Shown here: piece after piece, positions 19,328 to 27,695 of the stretch
Layout of the letters: each line of letters starts with the position of its first letter
Position numbering within the stretch: the stretch's first letter is position 1
Source of the DNA: Pediococcus acidilactici DSM 20284
Lineage (GTDB): Bacteria; Bacillota; Bacilli; Lactobacillales; Lactobacillaceae
Direction of reading: 5' to 3'
Length of the DNA: 64,000 nucleotides
Assembly (NCBI RefSeq): GCF_000146325.1
Contig: NZ_GL397067.1
Span: 1,229,660-1,293,659 of the forward strand
Translations under genes and position numbers: made by a program
The notes under the pieces: generated by a model
The model's input: the letters and a program-made list of their open reading frames with translations, nothing else
Told to the model about the DNA's origin: nothing
The model's database searches: none

Positions 19328-20170
19328 TTGAACAAAATCGAATTAACCAGTCAATTTATCCAACAACATTTAAATCAATTTCAGTGTCCCGTTTGCCAGG
19401 GAGCTTTTGCATCCGCGGAAACTGGTACCGTCGCTTGCGAAAATCAACATACTTTTAACGTGGCGAAAAAAGGAAACCTCTTTTTCCTTAGTCATCCCGT
19501 CAAAACCGAATATACTGACGAAATGCTACGCTATCGCCACCAATTCTTAACGGCCGGTTTTTTCGATCCGATGCTTGAACAGGTTCGGAAATTGCTTGCT
19601 GGCGGTCTTATTTTAGATGCCGGCTGTGGCGAAGGCACCACCACCAAATGGCTTGCTGACCATTCGAGGGGAAACTTAGTCGGCCTGGATATTTCCAAAC
19701 CAGCCATTAACATTGCTAGCGCAGGGGTGGCACTGGAAAATCAACCGCTCTTCATGGTAGGTGACTTAGCTCGTTTGCCATTTGCCGACCATCGTTTAGA
19801 CGCCATCGTCAACATTTTGTCACCCGCTAATTACCAAGAGTTTGACCGTACCTTAGCCCCAGACGGCGTGCTGGTTAAGGTCATTCCCGGCAACCATTAT
19901 TTGCAGGAGCTTCGTCACTTAGTTTATCCGGAAGGACCACACGCTACCTATAATAATACGCCAGTTAAGAAACACTTTATCGAACACTATCCCCAAGCGA
20001 AATTCTCGACCATTAGGTATGAATTTCTGCTTGACCAACCGCTTTTTACGGCCTTGTTCAACATGACGCCCTTAACTTGGCAAGCACAAGAAAACCGGGA
20101 GCAGCTCCTCCAACGTCCATTAAATTCCATTACCGCGGAGTTTGAGATTGCCGTGGTACATCATTTTTAA
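19328..20170 (+). CDS. RlmA-like 23S rRNA (guanine-N1)-methyltransferase
   Basis: This 280-aa protein has an N-terminal zinc ribbon (CPVC, then C-x3-H, residues 20-42) followed by a SAM-dependent methyltransferase domain with LILDAGCGEGTTTKWLA, GLDISKPAINIA and the INILSPANYQEF motif. That order defines the RlmA/RrmA family, which methylates a guanine in 23S rRNA. The start codon is TTG with a GAGG site upstream. The gene is single, flanked by its own terminator. Confidence 0.85.
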   Translation: MNKIELTSQFIQQHLNQFQCPVCQGAFASAETGTVACENQHTFNVAKKGNLFFLSHPVKTEYTDEMLRYRHQFLTAGFFDPMLEQVRKLLAGGLILDAGCGEGTTTKWLADHSRGNLVGLDISKPAINIASAGVALENQPLFMVGDLARLPFADHRLDAIVNILSPANYQEFDRTLAPDGVLVKVIPGNHYLQELRHLVYPEGPHATYNNTPVKKHFIEHYPQAKFSTIRYEFLLDQPLFTALFNMTPLTWQAQENREQLLQRPLNSITAEFEIAVVHHF

Positions 20171-20191
20171 ACGTTCAATTGCGACCAACCA

Positions 20192-20226
20192 AACCTCAGT
20201 CATTGCATAAACCGACTGGGGTTTTT
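20192..20226 (+). terminator. Terminator of the rlmA-like gene
   Basis: AACCTCAGTC pairs with GACTGGGGTT around 12 nt, followed by five T. It may also stop the convergent small gene. Confidence 0.75.
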
Positions 20227-20410
20227 ATTTAGCAGTTGGAGTATTGATCCACCACGTGCAAACAGAGTCTAAAACCACAAACGTTAATAGCGTTGTCAAA
20301 AATTGCCACCCTTCATGAACGTGCATAAAATCGACCTTACTAACCAAAAACATAGTCACCACGGTGCCCCCAAATGCTACCAAATCGCCACGCGTAATCC
20401 ATTTACGCAA
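20225..20410 (-). CDS. Small two-helix membrane protein, unknown function
   Basis: The frame encodes 61 aa from a TTG at 20410, which has AAGGAG 8 nt upstream. Longer in-frame starts up to 20446 lie before that ribosome site and are less likely. The product has two hydrophobic stretches (LVAFGGTVVTMFLVS and FLTTLLTFVVLDSVCTWW). No family is recognised. It is convergent with the rlmA-like gene. Confidence 0.55.
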   Translation of the reverse strand: MRKWITRGDLVAFGGTVVTMFLVSKVDFMHVHEGWQFLTTLLTFVVLDSVCTWWINTPTAK

Positions 20411-20530
20411 ATCATCACTCTCCTTTCGAGATAATACGCTATTCACTAATTAATATACCCAGTTAAATTATACTCTTTGAGCACAATTATATACATCCCG
20501 TAAACTAATATAGAATAGAATCCCATATAT

Positions 20531-20571
20531 AAAAACAGTTTCAACCAAATGACAATTGTTGAAACTGTTTC
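20531..20571 (-). terminator. Terminator of the secreted repeat-protein gene
   Basis: AAACAGTTTCAAC and GTTGAAACTGTTT form a 13-bp stem. On the minus strand the T run is at 20531-20535. Confidence 0.85.
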
Positions 20572-20641
20572 TTGATATTTTATATGTTAATCCATTAGTG
20601 ATAATTAAAATCTCAGTTACGATAATGGATTTTTTCGTAAA

Positions 20642-22438
20642 CTAATTTAATAGTTCAAGTGCTTTAGCACAGAGATTGTAAAGAATCATCGTATTCCGGT
20701 TGTCAAAAGTAAGGTACTTAGCAATCATACTTTTGGCTTCGTTTATCTTATCCCGGTCTACTTCTGCAGCCAACTTGGTATGGGTACCGTCTGTGAAAAG
20801 CGCGTTAACCGCATCAATCACTGCTTGTTCTTCTTTACTTGCAGCTGGACGAATATCATTTGAACTTTCTAACAAACGCTCTGCTTTTTGGTATAACTTA
20901 TATAGAACCGTGAAGTTACTGTTACCTGGTTTAACATATTTTACAAACAATGCGTTAGCTTCTTTGAGCATTGCACTGTTAGCCTTGTCAGATAATTTTG
21001 TGTATGTGTCATCACTAAATAGCGCCTTAATTGCATCAATTGCTTCTTGTTCGCCTTCACTACTTGCTGGACGAATTGTTCCTGATGCTTCTAGCAAACG
21101 TTCTGCTTTCAAACATAGGTTCCACAGCCTACTAAAGTTAGGATTAGCTACACTTACATTTTTTGCAACCAAGTCCTTCGCAGCCTCGACTTTAGCACTA
21201 TTAGTGCTATCTGCCACACTACTTAGCGATGAATCAGCAAATAGCGCATAAACCGCTTCCTCTGCTTCACGGATTTTATCTTCGGTATTAGCGTTATCGA
21301 GCAAATTTTTTGCCTTACGACATAAGGTCATTAACATTTGATAATTGTTATTACTTTGTGACACATTTTTTTCAACTAACTTTTGGGCTGCTTCGATTTT
21401 TTCAGTAGTAACACCCTTCGCTAATTTAGTATGTGCTTCATCTGAAAAGAGTGCGAAAACTGCTTTTTCCGCTTCTTTTACCGCTGGGTCATTATTTTCT
21501 GCAAGAAGCTTTTTAGCTTTTTGGCAAAGATCATTTAATCTTTGATAATTTTCGTTGTTAGTTGGAATTTTATCAACTAATTTTTGGGCTGCTTCAATTT
21601 TTTCCGCAGTAACATTCTTCGCTAATTTAGTATGGCTACTGTCTGCAAACAATGCAGTAACTGCCTTAGTCGCTACTTTAACGTCGTTTTTAATTGCTGT
21701 GTTTAACAAGTTTTTAGCTTTGGTGCATAAATTACGTAACTCAACGTAGTTAGGGTTTGATGTTGGAATTTTATCAACTAATTTTTGAGCTGCTTCAATT
21801 TTTTCTGTAGTAACGCCCTTCGCTAATTTAGTATGACTACCATCTGCAAACAATGCATTAACAGCATCTGTCGCTTTTTGGATATCGTTTTTAGTATTGG
21901 AGTCGTTATTAGATGCGCGTGAGAAGGATTTTGCCCGATCACATAACGACATAAGCCGTTGGTAATTACTATTACTATGCGGCACATTTTTTTCGATTGT
22001 TTTTACGGCAGCTTCAATTTTTTCAGCAGTAACTCCCGTTGCTAACTTAGCGTGGGTCCGATCCGTAAATAATGCGTCAACTACCTTTTCGGCCGCTTTA
22101 ATAGCAGAAGCATCATCCGAGCTATCACTTAATTTGTGCCTTGCACTATTACACAAACTTAACAATAGTTGTGAATCTCTGTAAGTTAATACGGACTTAT
22201 GTACTAAAGCTTCTGCTGCATCAACCTTTGCACTAGTTACTCCGCTTGCTAATTTGGTGTATTCTTTATTAGCAAACAAGGCGTGCACTGCATCAGTTGC
22301 TTTTTTAGCATTTGCCTCTTGTGAGTTAGCTGCCGATACAGCATGCTGGTTAGTATGTGCTGCATGTGTAACTTTAGCACCCACAGTTCCTAGTGTTAGT
22401 GCGGACATTGCTAAGACTGTATATTTGGTATACCTCAT
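20642..22438 (-). CDS. Secreted protein of eight Cry1Ac-D-VI-like (Endotoxin_C2-type) repeats
   Basis: This 598-aa protein starts at the ATG at 22438 (AAGGGG site; the upstream in-frame ATG lacks one). A signal peptide ends near THAAHT. Eight repeats of about 65-75 residues follow with consensus A-x-AV-x-ALF-x-D-x2-HTKLA-x-GVT-x-EKIEAAQKLV, then N-x-NY-x2-L-x2-LC-x-KAK-x-LL. This resembles the Cry1Ac domain D-VI/Endotoxin_C2 repeats common in lactobacillar surface proteins. Seven repeats hold one Cys at the same place; repeat 7 has Tyr. No LPXTG, LysM or SLH anchor is seen, so it may be released. Confidence 0.75.
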   Translation of the reverse strand: MRYTKYTVLAMSALTLGTVGAKVTHAAHTNQHAVSAANSQEANAKKATDAVHALFANKEYTKLASGVTSAKVDAAEALVHKSVLTYRDSQLLLSLCNSARHKLSDSSDDASAIKAAEKVVDALFTDRTHAKLATGVTAEKIEAAVKTIEKNVPHSNSNYQRLMSLCDRAKSFSRASNNDSNTKNDIQKATDAVNALFADGSHTKLAKGVTTEKIEAAQKLVDKIPTSNPNYVELRNLCTKAKNLLNTAIKNDVKVATKAVTALFADSSHTKLAKNVTAEKIEAAQKLVDKIPTNNENYQRLNDLCQKAKKLLAENNDPAVKEAEKAVFALFSDEAHTKLAKGVTTEKIEAAQKLVEKNVSQSNNNYQMLMTLCRKAKNLLDNANTEDKIREAEEAVYALFADSSLSSVADSTNSAKVEAAKDLVAKNVSVANPNFSRLWNLCLKAERLLEASGTIRPASSEGEQEAIDAIKALFSDDTYTKLSDKANSAMLKEANALFVKYVKPGNSNFTVLYKLYQKAERLLESSNDIRPAASKEEQAVIDAVNALFTDGTHTKLAAEVDRDKINEAKSMIAKYLTFDNRNTMILYNLCAKALELLN

Positions 22439-22788
22439 TATAAATAAACCCCTTTTTATTTTTATTTTAACCACTGTATATGGTGTACACCAATTATGCC
22501 CTACAAAGTGATTTTCGGCAACACTTTTTTAAATTTTTTCTGCCGGTAAATAAAAAAGGGTAGCTCCGCTCGTTAAATCGTTACCACCCCTAATTTCACT
22601 AAATTTTAGATTAAGAAAAAATTCACTTTATAAAGTATTGATTATCATGATTTACCTATAATAAGCCTTAGTTATATTTAGTAAGCTTAATTCATAAGAC
22701 TCAGAAAGCGCTTAGTCGCAGAAGTTAATAAGTTGCTGACTAGCTGAACTAAACGCAAATTCTTCAACTATTATCTCACCATGAGGAA
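22439..22788. other. Intergenic region with promoter area of the repeat protein and gnd terminator
   Basis: These 350 bp contain the AT-rich upstream area of the repeat-protein gene, with a perfect palindrome GGTGTACACC at 22482-22491, and a probable terminator of gnd at 22551-22590. I see no convincing coding sequence. Confidence 0.5.
22551..22590 (-). terminator. Probable gnd terminator
   Basis: On the minus strand GGGTGG pairs with CTACCC (one G-T wobble), followed by TTTTTT. The loop is long, so strength is uncertain. Confidence 0.45.
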
Positions 22789-23688
22789 CTACTTTTTATC
22801 AACTGCGTGCCCGCCAAATTCATTTCGCAGAGCCGCCACCACCTTGCCGGTGAAAGTATCGTCTTGCATCGAACGATAACGCTCCGCAACCGCTGCATAA
22901 ATTACTGGGGTAGGGACGTGGCGGTCCATAGCTTCTTCCACCGTCCATTGACCCTCGCCGTTGGAATGCATTCGTCCCGCAATTTCAGCTAGGTGCGGAT
23001 CCTTACTGAAAGCGTCCTGAGCAAGTTCAATCAGCCAGCTCCGAACTACCGAGCCATGGTTCCACAATTTGGCGACCGCTTCGTTATCATAATCAAACTG
23101 GGAGGCTTCCAATACTTCAAAACCTTCCCCAATTGCAGCCATCATCCCATACTCAATGCCATTGTGAACCATTTTAAGGTAGTGTCCTGAACCAGCCTTA
23201 CCAGTGTAGAGATAACCATCTTCCTGGGAAATATCTTCAAATAATGGGCGGATGGTTTCAAAGGCTGCGGCGTCATCGCCCCCAATCATGAAATTCCCGC
23301 CATTAAGTGCTCCGCGCCAACCACCTGACGAACCAGCATCAAAATAATGGATCCCTTTTTCCGAAATCAGCCGGTTATGCCGCAAACTATCCTTCCAGAA
23401 GGTGTTTCCGCCGTCGATTAGGTAATCACCCGCTTCTAGCAGGTCGCCTAGCTGCGCAATTGTTACATCGGTCGGCTTGTTCGCCGGCACCATTACCCAG
23501 ACCACCCGGGGAGCCGTCATTTTTTGCACCATTTCAGCTAACGAAGCCGCTCCAGTTGCTCCATAACCGATCGCTTTTTCAACTAACGCGTTATTCAAAT
23601 CAAATCCGACCACTTTATGCTGGTGACGCAACATGTTTTGGGCTAAATTAATGCCCATTTTTCCCAAACCAACTAATCCGATTTCCAT
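22789..23688 (-). CDS. gnd: 6-phosphogluconate dehydrogenase, decarboxylating (GntZ type)
   Basis: This 299-aa protein is the short form of 6-phosphogluconate dehydrogenase, which yields ribulose-5-phosphate, CO2 and NAD(P)H. It has the N-terminal dinucleotide motif GLVGLGKMGINLAQNM, IDGGNTFWKDS, GSSGGWRGA and the catalytic KMVHNGIEYGMM. The ATG at 23688 with a GGGGTAA site is preferred to the longer frame. It has a strong promoter (23751-23778), and a TTCACGTGAA palindrome just downstream of the predicted transcription start links it to the hexuronate operon. Confidence 0.92.
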   Translation of the reverse strand: MEIGLVGLGKMGINLAQNMLRHQHKVVGFDLNNALVEKAIGYGATGAASLAEMVQKMTAPRVVWVMVPANKPTDVTIAQLGDLLEAGDYLIDGGNTFWKDSLRHNRLISEKGIHYFDAGSSGGWRGALNGGNFMIGGDDAAAFETIRPLFEDISQEDGYLYTGKAGSGHYLKMVHNGIEYGMMAAIGEGFEVLEASQFDYDNEAVAKLWNHGSVVRSWLIELAQDAFSKDPHLAEIAGRMHSNGEGQWTVEEAMDRHVPTPVIYAAVAERYRSMQDDTFTGKVVAALRNEFGGHAVDKK

Positions 23689-23727
23689 TATCGTTACCCC
23701 GCTTAATGTTTGATTAAATTGCAAATG

Positions 23728-23737
23728 TTCACGTGAA
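23728..23737. promoter_or_regulatory. LacI-type operator before gnd (TTCACGTGAA)
   Basis: The perfect 10-bp palindrome TTCACGTGAA has the CG centre typical of LacI-family operators. It sits between the gnd promoter and start codon, so a bound repressor would block transcription. The same core occurs at 33905-33914 and, with one change, at 33816-33825. Confidence 0.7.
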
Positions 23738-23750
23738 ACCTTACAATTAA

Positions 23751-23778
23751 ATTATAGCACGGTCCCCATTTTGTACAA
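23751..23778 (-). promoter_or_regulatory. gnd promoter with overlapping cre-like site
   Basis: On the minus strand TTGTAC and a perfect TATAAT are separated by 16 bp. A cre-like sequence (23774-23787, 12 of 14 matches) overlaps the -35 region. Confidence 0.7.
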
Positions 23779-23861
23779 CCGTTTTCATGAATTATTATTA
23801 ATTCTCATTTTTGTTGTATAATTGGAGCTGCTACGCTTGAGTAATTTAAAAGGAGCATCCT

Positions 23862-24878
23862 ATGACAAATAATTCTTCAAAACGGACCACGATTATTGAT
23901 ATTGCCAGTCACCTTGGTATTTCACACACCACCGTTTCTCGGGCGTTAAACGGGAGTCCTAAGGTGAAGGAAACTACCCGACGGAAAATTGTGGAGGCCG
24001 CCCATCAACTAGGCTACGTCCCCAACCAAAACGCACGCGGACTTAACCAAGGACGGACCTACACGATCGGCCTGTTTTTTACCGATCTACAAAACGGGAC
24101 TTCGGGGCTCTTTTTAACCAGCATTATTTTAAATATCCGGGAACAGTTACCCGAAAATTACGTCCTCTCAATCAATTCCATTAACGACCATGACCGCCTT
24201 AGCTTTTTCGACGGCGTAGTGGTGGTTAGTCAATCCGTGAAGGACGAAGAATTCATTAATAATTTAGTTCAAATGAAAATTCCCGTCGTGGTGCTCAACC
24301 GCAAAACGCAAATTCAGCCCGTTTATAACTATTGGCTGGACAATTATTCAGCGGCTCGCGAAATGACCACCCACGCGCTACAAGCTGGGCACCGTAATGT
24401 AGCCTTAATTCGCGGCTCCCTGGATTACGCTTCAACGCAGGAACGTTCGCAGGGTTACTTTGCCGCAATTCAAGAATGGGACGCAGCTCACCCGACCAAG
24501 TTATTCGCCCATCCCCCAATCGAGGGTGAATATACCGCTAAGGGTGGCTGCCGGGCAATGGAAGAACTGTTGGCACGGCCTAACTTTCCGGATTACGTTT
24601 TCATCGAAAATGACGACATGGCAATTGGGGCCCTTCGCGCGATCAACACGCATCCTAATCTAAAGCATCCGGTCAGTGTTTCCGGATTTGATGACATGGA
24701 CATTGCCACCTACACTTCACCATCCTTAACTACCGTCCATAGCCCGATCACCGAAATGACCGCGTTAGGGATTGCGACTTTGAAACATTTACTAACTAAC
24801 GATGAACTCGACGACGACATCCCGTTTAAAAAATGCTTTAAAATGCCGATTATTTACCGGGAATCGTTGCGCAAATAA
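23862..24878 (+). CDS. LacI family transcriptional regulator
   Basis: This 338-aa protein has the LacI helix-turn-helix and hinge (TIIDIASHLGISHTTVSRAL, then GYVPNQNARGL) and a periplasmic-binding-like effector domain with SGFDDMDIATYTSPSLTTV. It is divergent from gnd and lies between gnd and the hexuronate operon, both of which have matching palindromes. It is therefore the best candidate for the repressor of this regulon, with a hexuronate or sugar-acid intermediate as effector. An own terminator follows. Confidence 0.9.
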   Translation: MTNNSSKRTTIIDIASHLGISHTTVSRALNGSPKVKETTRRKIVEAAHQLGYVPNQNARGLNQGRTYTIGLFFTDLQNGTSGLFLTSIILNIREQLPENYVLSINSINDHDRLSFFDGVVVVSQSVKDEEFINNLVQMKIPVVVLNRKTQIQPVYNYWLDNYSAAREMTTHALQAGHRNVALIRGSLDYASTQERSQGYFAAIQEWDAAHPTKLFAHPPIEGEYTAKGGCRAMEELLARPNFPDYVFIENDDMAIGALRAINTHPNLKHPVSVSGFDDMDIATYTSPSLTTVHSPITEMTALGIATLKHLLTNDELDDDIPFKKCFKMPIIYRESLRK

Positions 24879-24886
24879 AATTAGAA

Positions 24887-24927
24887 ATGCTGCCAACTTG
24901 GTTAAAACCGATTGGCGGCATTTTTTT
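24887..24927 (+). terminator. Terminator of the LacI gene
   Basis: ATGCTGCCAA pairs with TTGGCGGCAT and is followed by seven T. Confidence 0.9.
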
Positions 24928-24934
24928 GTTTCTT

Positions 24935-25127
24935 CCAGTTAACCAAATCAAGGGAACCAATCGCAAAGTTCGCGATTAATTCCCTTGCGCTCCTGCTGTT
25001 TTGCTGAAACGTGTTCCAGCCCTCAAAGCTCTCCGATTAACCAAATAAGAGCACTAATCGCCAAATCCGCGATCAGTGCTCTTATTCTGTTAATTCTCGA
25101 TCTTTACCCGAGGCCTTCCACACTCTA
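24935..25127 (-). repeat. Dispersed two-hairpin repeat, block B (starts at TAG stop of the kinase gene)
   Basis: Read on the minus strand it begins at the TAG stop (25125-25127) and has CGGGTA, GAGAATTAA, hairpin B1 (25044-25086; lower stem AATAAGAGCACT), the conserved TTTGGTTAATCGGAGA flank, a GGCTGGA stretch, CAGCAG, hairpin B2 (24949-24987; lower stem CAAGGGAA) and TTTGGTTAACTGG. Upper stems are ATCGC/GCGAT and AATCGC/GCGATT. It has the same design as blocks A and C. Confidence 0.85.
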
Positions 25128-26669
25128 ATGCGTTCTCTGATACTCCGCTATACTATCGTATTCACCTGCCAACTCTCTCGACAACCTAATATAGATTGGC
25201 ATCAAATCACGGTACGCCTTAAAGTTTGCTGGGTTTGGTTCATACTTATTTACCGCATCCTTTACCAAAAAGTCTTCGACCTTCGTCAAATCCTTTGCCA
25301 AACCTAAGCTGATTTGGGCGATTACCATCGCACCCATGCAGCCACCCTCAACCGACTTAGGGACCTTCACCGGTTCCTCAAATACGTCGGCCAAAATATG
25401 CTTCCATAATTCTGAATGCGCAAAGCCACCGGTCGCCAAAATTTGTCGGTCACCTTTCGGCATGACTTCTTCCAACGCCAAGTTAACCGTGAATAAATTA
25501 TAGACAATTCCTTCCAAAATGGCCCGCAACATGTGCGCTCGCGTATGGGTCTGCGTCAATCCAAAGAAGGATCCCCGCGCATTTCCAGACCAAATCGGGG
25601 CCCGTTCACCACCTAGGAAAGGATGGAATAGCAAGCCTTTGGACCCGGCCGGTGCCTCGCCCGCAATCTTCGTCAACAGGTCGTACGGATCTTGGTTGAG
25701 GAGCTCCGCGGTACTTTTTTCGGCGTTGAAAAACTGGTCGCGAGCCCAGCGAAGCACTACTCCACCATTATTAATCGGCCCGCCAATAATCCATTTGCCC
25801 GGTAAAACTGGATAGCAGTAAATCCGACCTTTTGGATCAAATTGGGGCTCGTCCACCATGGTCCGTACCGCGGCCGAAGTTCCAATATCAATTGCGATCT
25901 GACCCTTCCGCACCGCGCCAACCCCAATGGTGGTCGCCACGCCATCCGAAGATCCCATTACAAACGGGGTTTCCGCAGGGATCCCAATTTGTTTTGCTAA
26001 TTGCGGATTTAAACCATGGACCTGGTGCGTGGCTTCCACCACTTGAGGTAATTGGGAGGCTTGCAATCCTAGTTGTTGCAGAGCTGCCACGTCCCACTGC
26101 ATTTCCCGGGTGTTAAATAATCCCGTGGCCGCCGCCATCGGTTGCTCTTCCAAAAATTGACCAAAGTATTTCCAAATAATGTACGATTTAATTCCTAGCC
26201 AGTACTTAGCTTGTTTAAACCGCGCGGGTGCTTCATGTTTATACCATTGTAATTTGTAGTAAGGCGCCATGGGGTGGGTGGGCACGCCCGTCCGTTGGTA
26301 CAGTGTCAGTCCCGAACCGTCCCGTTTGGCTTGGTCGGCATACTTTTCAGCCCGGTTATCCGCCCAAATTGCGAGTTTAGTCACCGGGTTAAATTCGTCA
26401 TCAACCCCCATGATGGAATGTTGCTGTGCACTTAACGAAATTGCCAAAAGCTGATCTTGCGCGGCGTCAAAATGGGCGGCTTGGATAACCTGCTGTAAAA
26501 CGGCCACCGTCGCGTCGTAAATCACGTTCGGGTCTTCCTCGGCGGAGTCCACATTTTCGCGAATGATTGGATAAAGTTGGTGGGCAACTTGCACAATCCG
26601 ACCCTTTAGGTCAAACAGTACCGCCTTCGTACTGGTGGTTCCAATATCCATTCCAATGATATATTTCAT
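25125..26669 (-). CDS. FGGY family sugar-acid kinase (gluconokinase-like; candidate mannonate kinase)
   Basis: This 514-aa kinase has both FGGY-family halves: IGMDIGTTSTKAVLFD at the N-terminus, SAQQHS, WADNRA, GSSDGVATTIGVGAV, IDIGTSAAVR and a C-terminal GGFAHSELWKHILAD with GGCMGAM. It most resembles gluconokinases, which make 6-phosphogluconate. It is the last gene of the hexuronate operon, 20 bp after the dehydrogenase. Because fructuronate reductase makes mannonate and no mannonate dehydratase is present, mannonate is an alternative substrate. Its TAG stop opens repeat block B. Confidence 0.85.
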   Translation of the reverse strand: MKYIIGMDIGTTSTKAVLFDLKGRIVQVAHQLYPIIRENVDSAEEDPNVIYDATVAVLQQVIQAAHFDAAQDQLLAISLSAQQHSIMGVDDEFNPVTKLAIWADNRAEKYADQAKRDGSGLTLYQRTGVPTHPMAPYYKLQWYKHEAPARFKQAKYWLGIKSYIIWKYFGQFLEEQPMAAATGLFNTREMQWDVAALQQLGLQASQLPQVVEATHQVHGLNPQLAKQIGIPAETPFVMGSSDGVATTIGVGAVRKGQIAIDIGTSAAVRTMVDEPQFDPKGRIYCYPVLPGKWIIGGPINNGGVVLRWARDQFFNAEKSTAELLNQDPYDLLTKIAGEAPAGSKGLLFHPFLGGERAPIWSGNARGSFFGLTQTHTRAHMLRAILEGIVYNLFTVNLALEEVMPKGDRQILATGGFAHSELWKHILADVFEEPVKVPKSVEGGCMGAMVIAQISLGLAKDLTKVEDFLVKDAVNKYEPNPANFKAYRDLMPIYIRLSRELAGEYDSIAEYQRTH

Positions 26670-26688
26670 GATTAATACTACCCTTCAA

Positions 26689-27678
26689 TTAAAGTTTTGC
26701 CGTTAATTCCCGTACCAATGGGCGTTCGTTGACGATGTTTTGCACATCGGATACGCATTTTTCACCCATCCCGTGCAAGCATTCGTAAGTGTAAGCAGAG
26801 GTGTGCGGCGTAATCAAAAAGTGTTCGTTCTTCAAGAACGGATGATCCGCCCGCACTGGTTCAACTTCCATGGTGTCGGCTGCGTAACCACCAACTTGAC
26901 CCGCTTCTACCGCGGCTAACATGGCATTTTCGTCAATCAGCGCACCCCGCGCGTGGTTAACAAAGTAAACGCCCTTTTTGACCTTCTTTAAAGCGGCTGC
27001 GTCAATTAGGTGATAATCGTCATCGTTCAAGGAGGCGTTCAACGAAATGTAGTCGGCCCGTTCCAAAAGTTCATCTAGGCTCACCCTTTGTACGTTATTG
27101 TTTTCTAGCCAACCTTCGGGAGCCTTCGGGTCGGGGTCGTTAATTAAAACGGGTCCGCCAAAAATCCCAAATAGTTCCGCTACCCGGCTACCAATGTTTC
27201 CGGCGCCAATTACACCGAAAGTTTTGCCGGAGAATTGATTACCCATAAAACGGGCCCGGTCTTCATAATGGTCGGCCTTAATTGCATCCCCAGCCGGAAC
27301 CGCCTGCCGAACCAGCGCCATCAGGTTTGCCAATGCATTTTCCGCGACGGCATTTCGTTCTACCAATGGGGAAACGATGGTGACCTTCGTGCCGTGCGCC
27401 TTCGCTGCTGCTAAATCAACGTTGTTATAGCCAATTCCATGACGTGAAATTAACAATAGTTCATCCTTATTATCAAAGAATTCCTGATTGAAATTTGGGG
27501 TTACGCTAGCGACCACCACGTTGAAACCCTGTAGCTTTTCTGCCAATGATTTACCATCGATATCCGTCGGCAGCATAAACCGTTTAACTTCCCCAATCTT
27601 TTCGAGGGCTTGCCAATGTTCTTTGAAAACTTGTCCAAAACTACTTGAGTTGACGACCGCAATCCGATATTTTGCCAT
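26689..27678 (-). CDS. D-2-hydroxyacid dehydrogenase family protein
   Basis: This 329-aa NAD(P)-dependent enzyme has FGVIGAGNIGSRVAELFG (Rossmann motif, near residue 157) and the family's catalytic Arg (NHARGALID), Glu (MEVEP) and His (TPHTSAYT). Relatives reduce 2-oxoacids such as 2-ketogluconate or hydroxypyruvate. Placed between kinase and fructuronate reductase, it may act on C2 of a sugar acid or its phosphate, which could interconvert mannonate and gluconate forms. That function is inference. Confidence 0.85.
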   Translation of the reverse strand: MAKYRIAVVNSSSFGQVFKEHWQALEKIGEVKRFMLPTDIDGKSLAEKLQGFNVVVASVTPNFNQEFFDNKDELLLISRHGIGYNNVDLAAAKAHGTKVTIVSPLVERNAVAENALANLMALVRQAVPAGDAIKADHYEDRARFMGNQFSGKTFGVIGAGNIGSRVAELFGIFGGPVLINDPDPKAPEGWLENNNVQRVSLDELLERADYISLNASLNDDDYHLIDAAALKKVKKGVYFVNHARGALIDENAMLAAVEAGQVGGYAADTMEVEPVRADHPFLKNEHFLITPHTSAYTYECLHGMGEKCVSDVQNIVNERPLVRELTAKL

Positions 27679-27695
27679 TTCTCATTCTCCTCTGT

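Noticed and set aside
22482..22491. Palindrome GGTGTACACC upstream of the repeat-protein gene
   Set aside because: It is perfect but short, occurs once, and no regulator can be linked to it. It is noted in the intergenic entry only.
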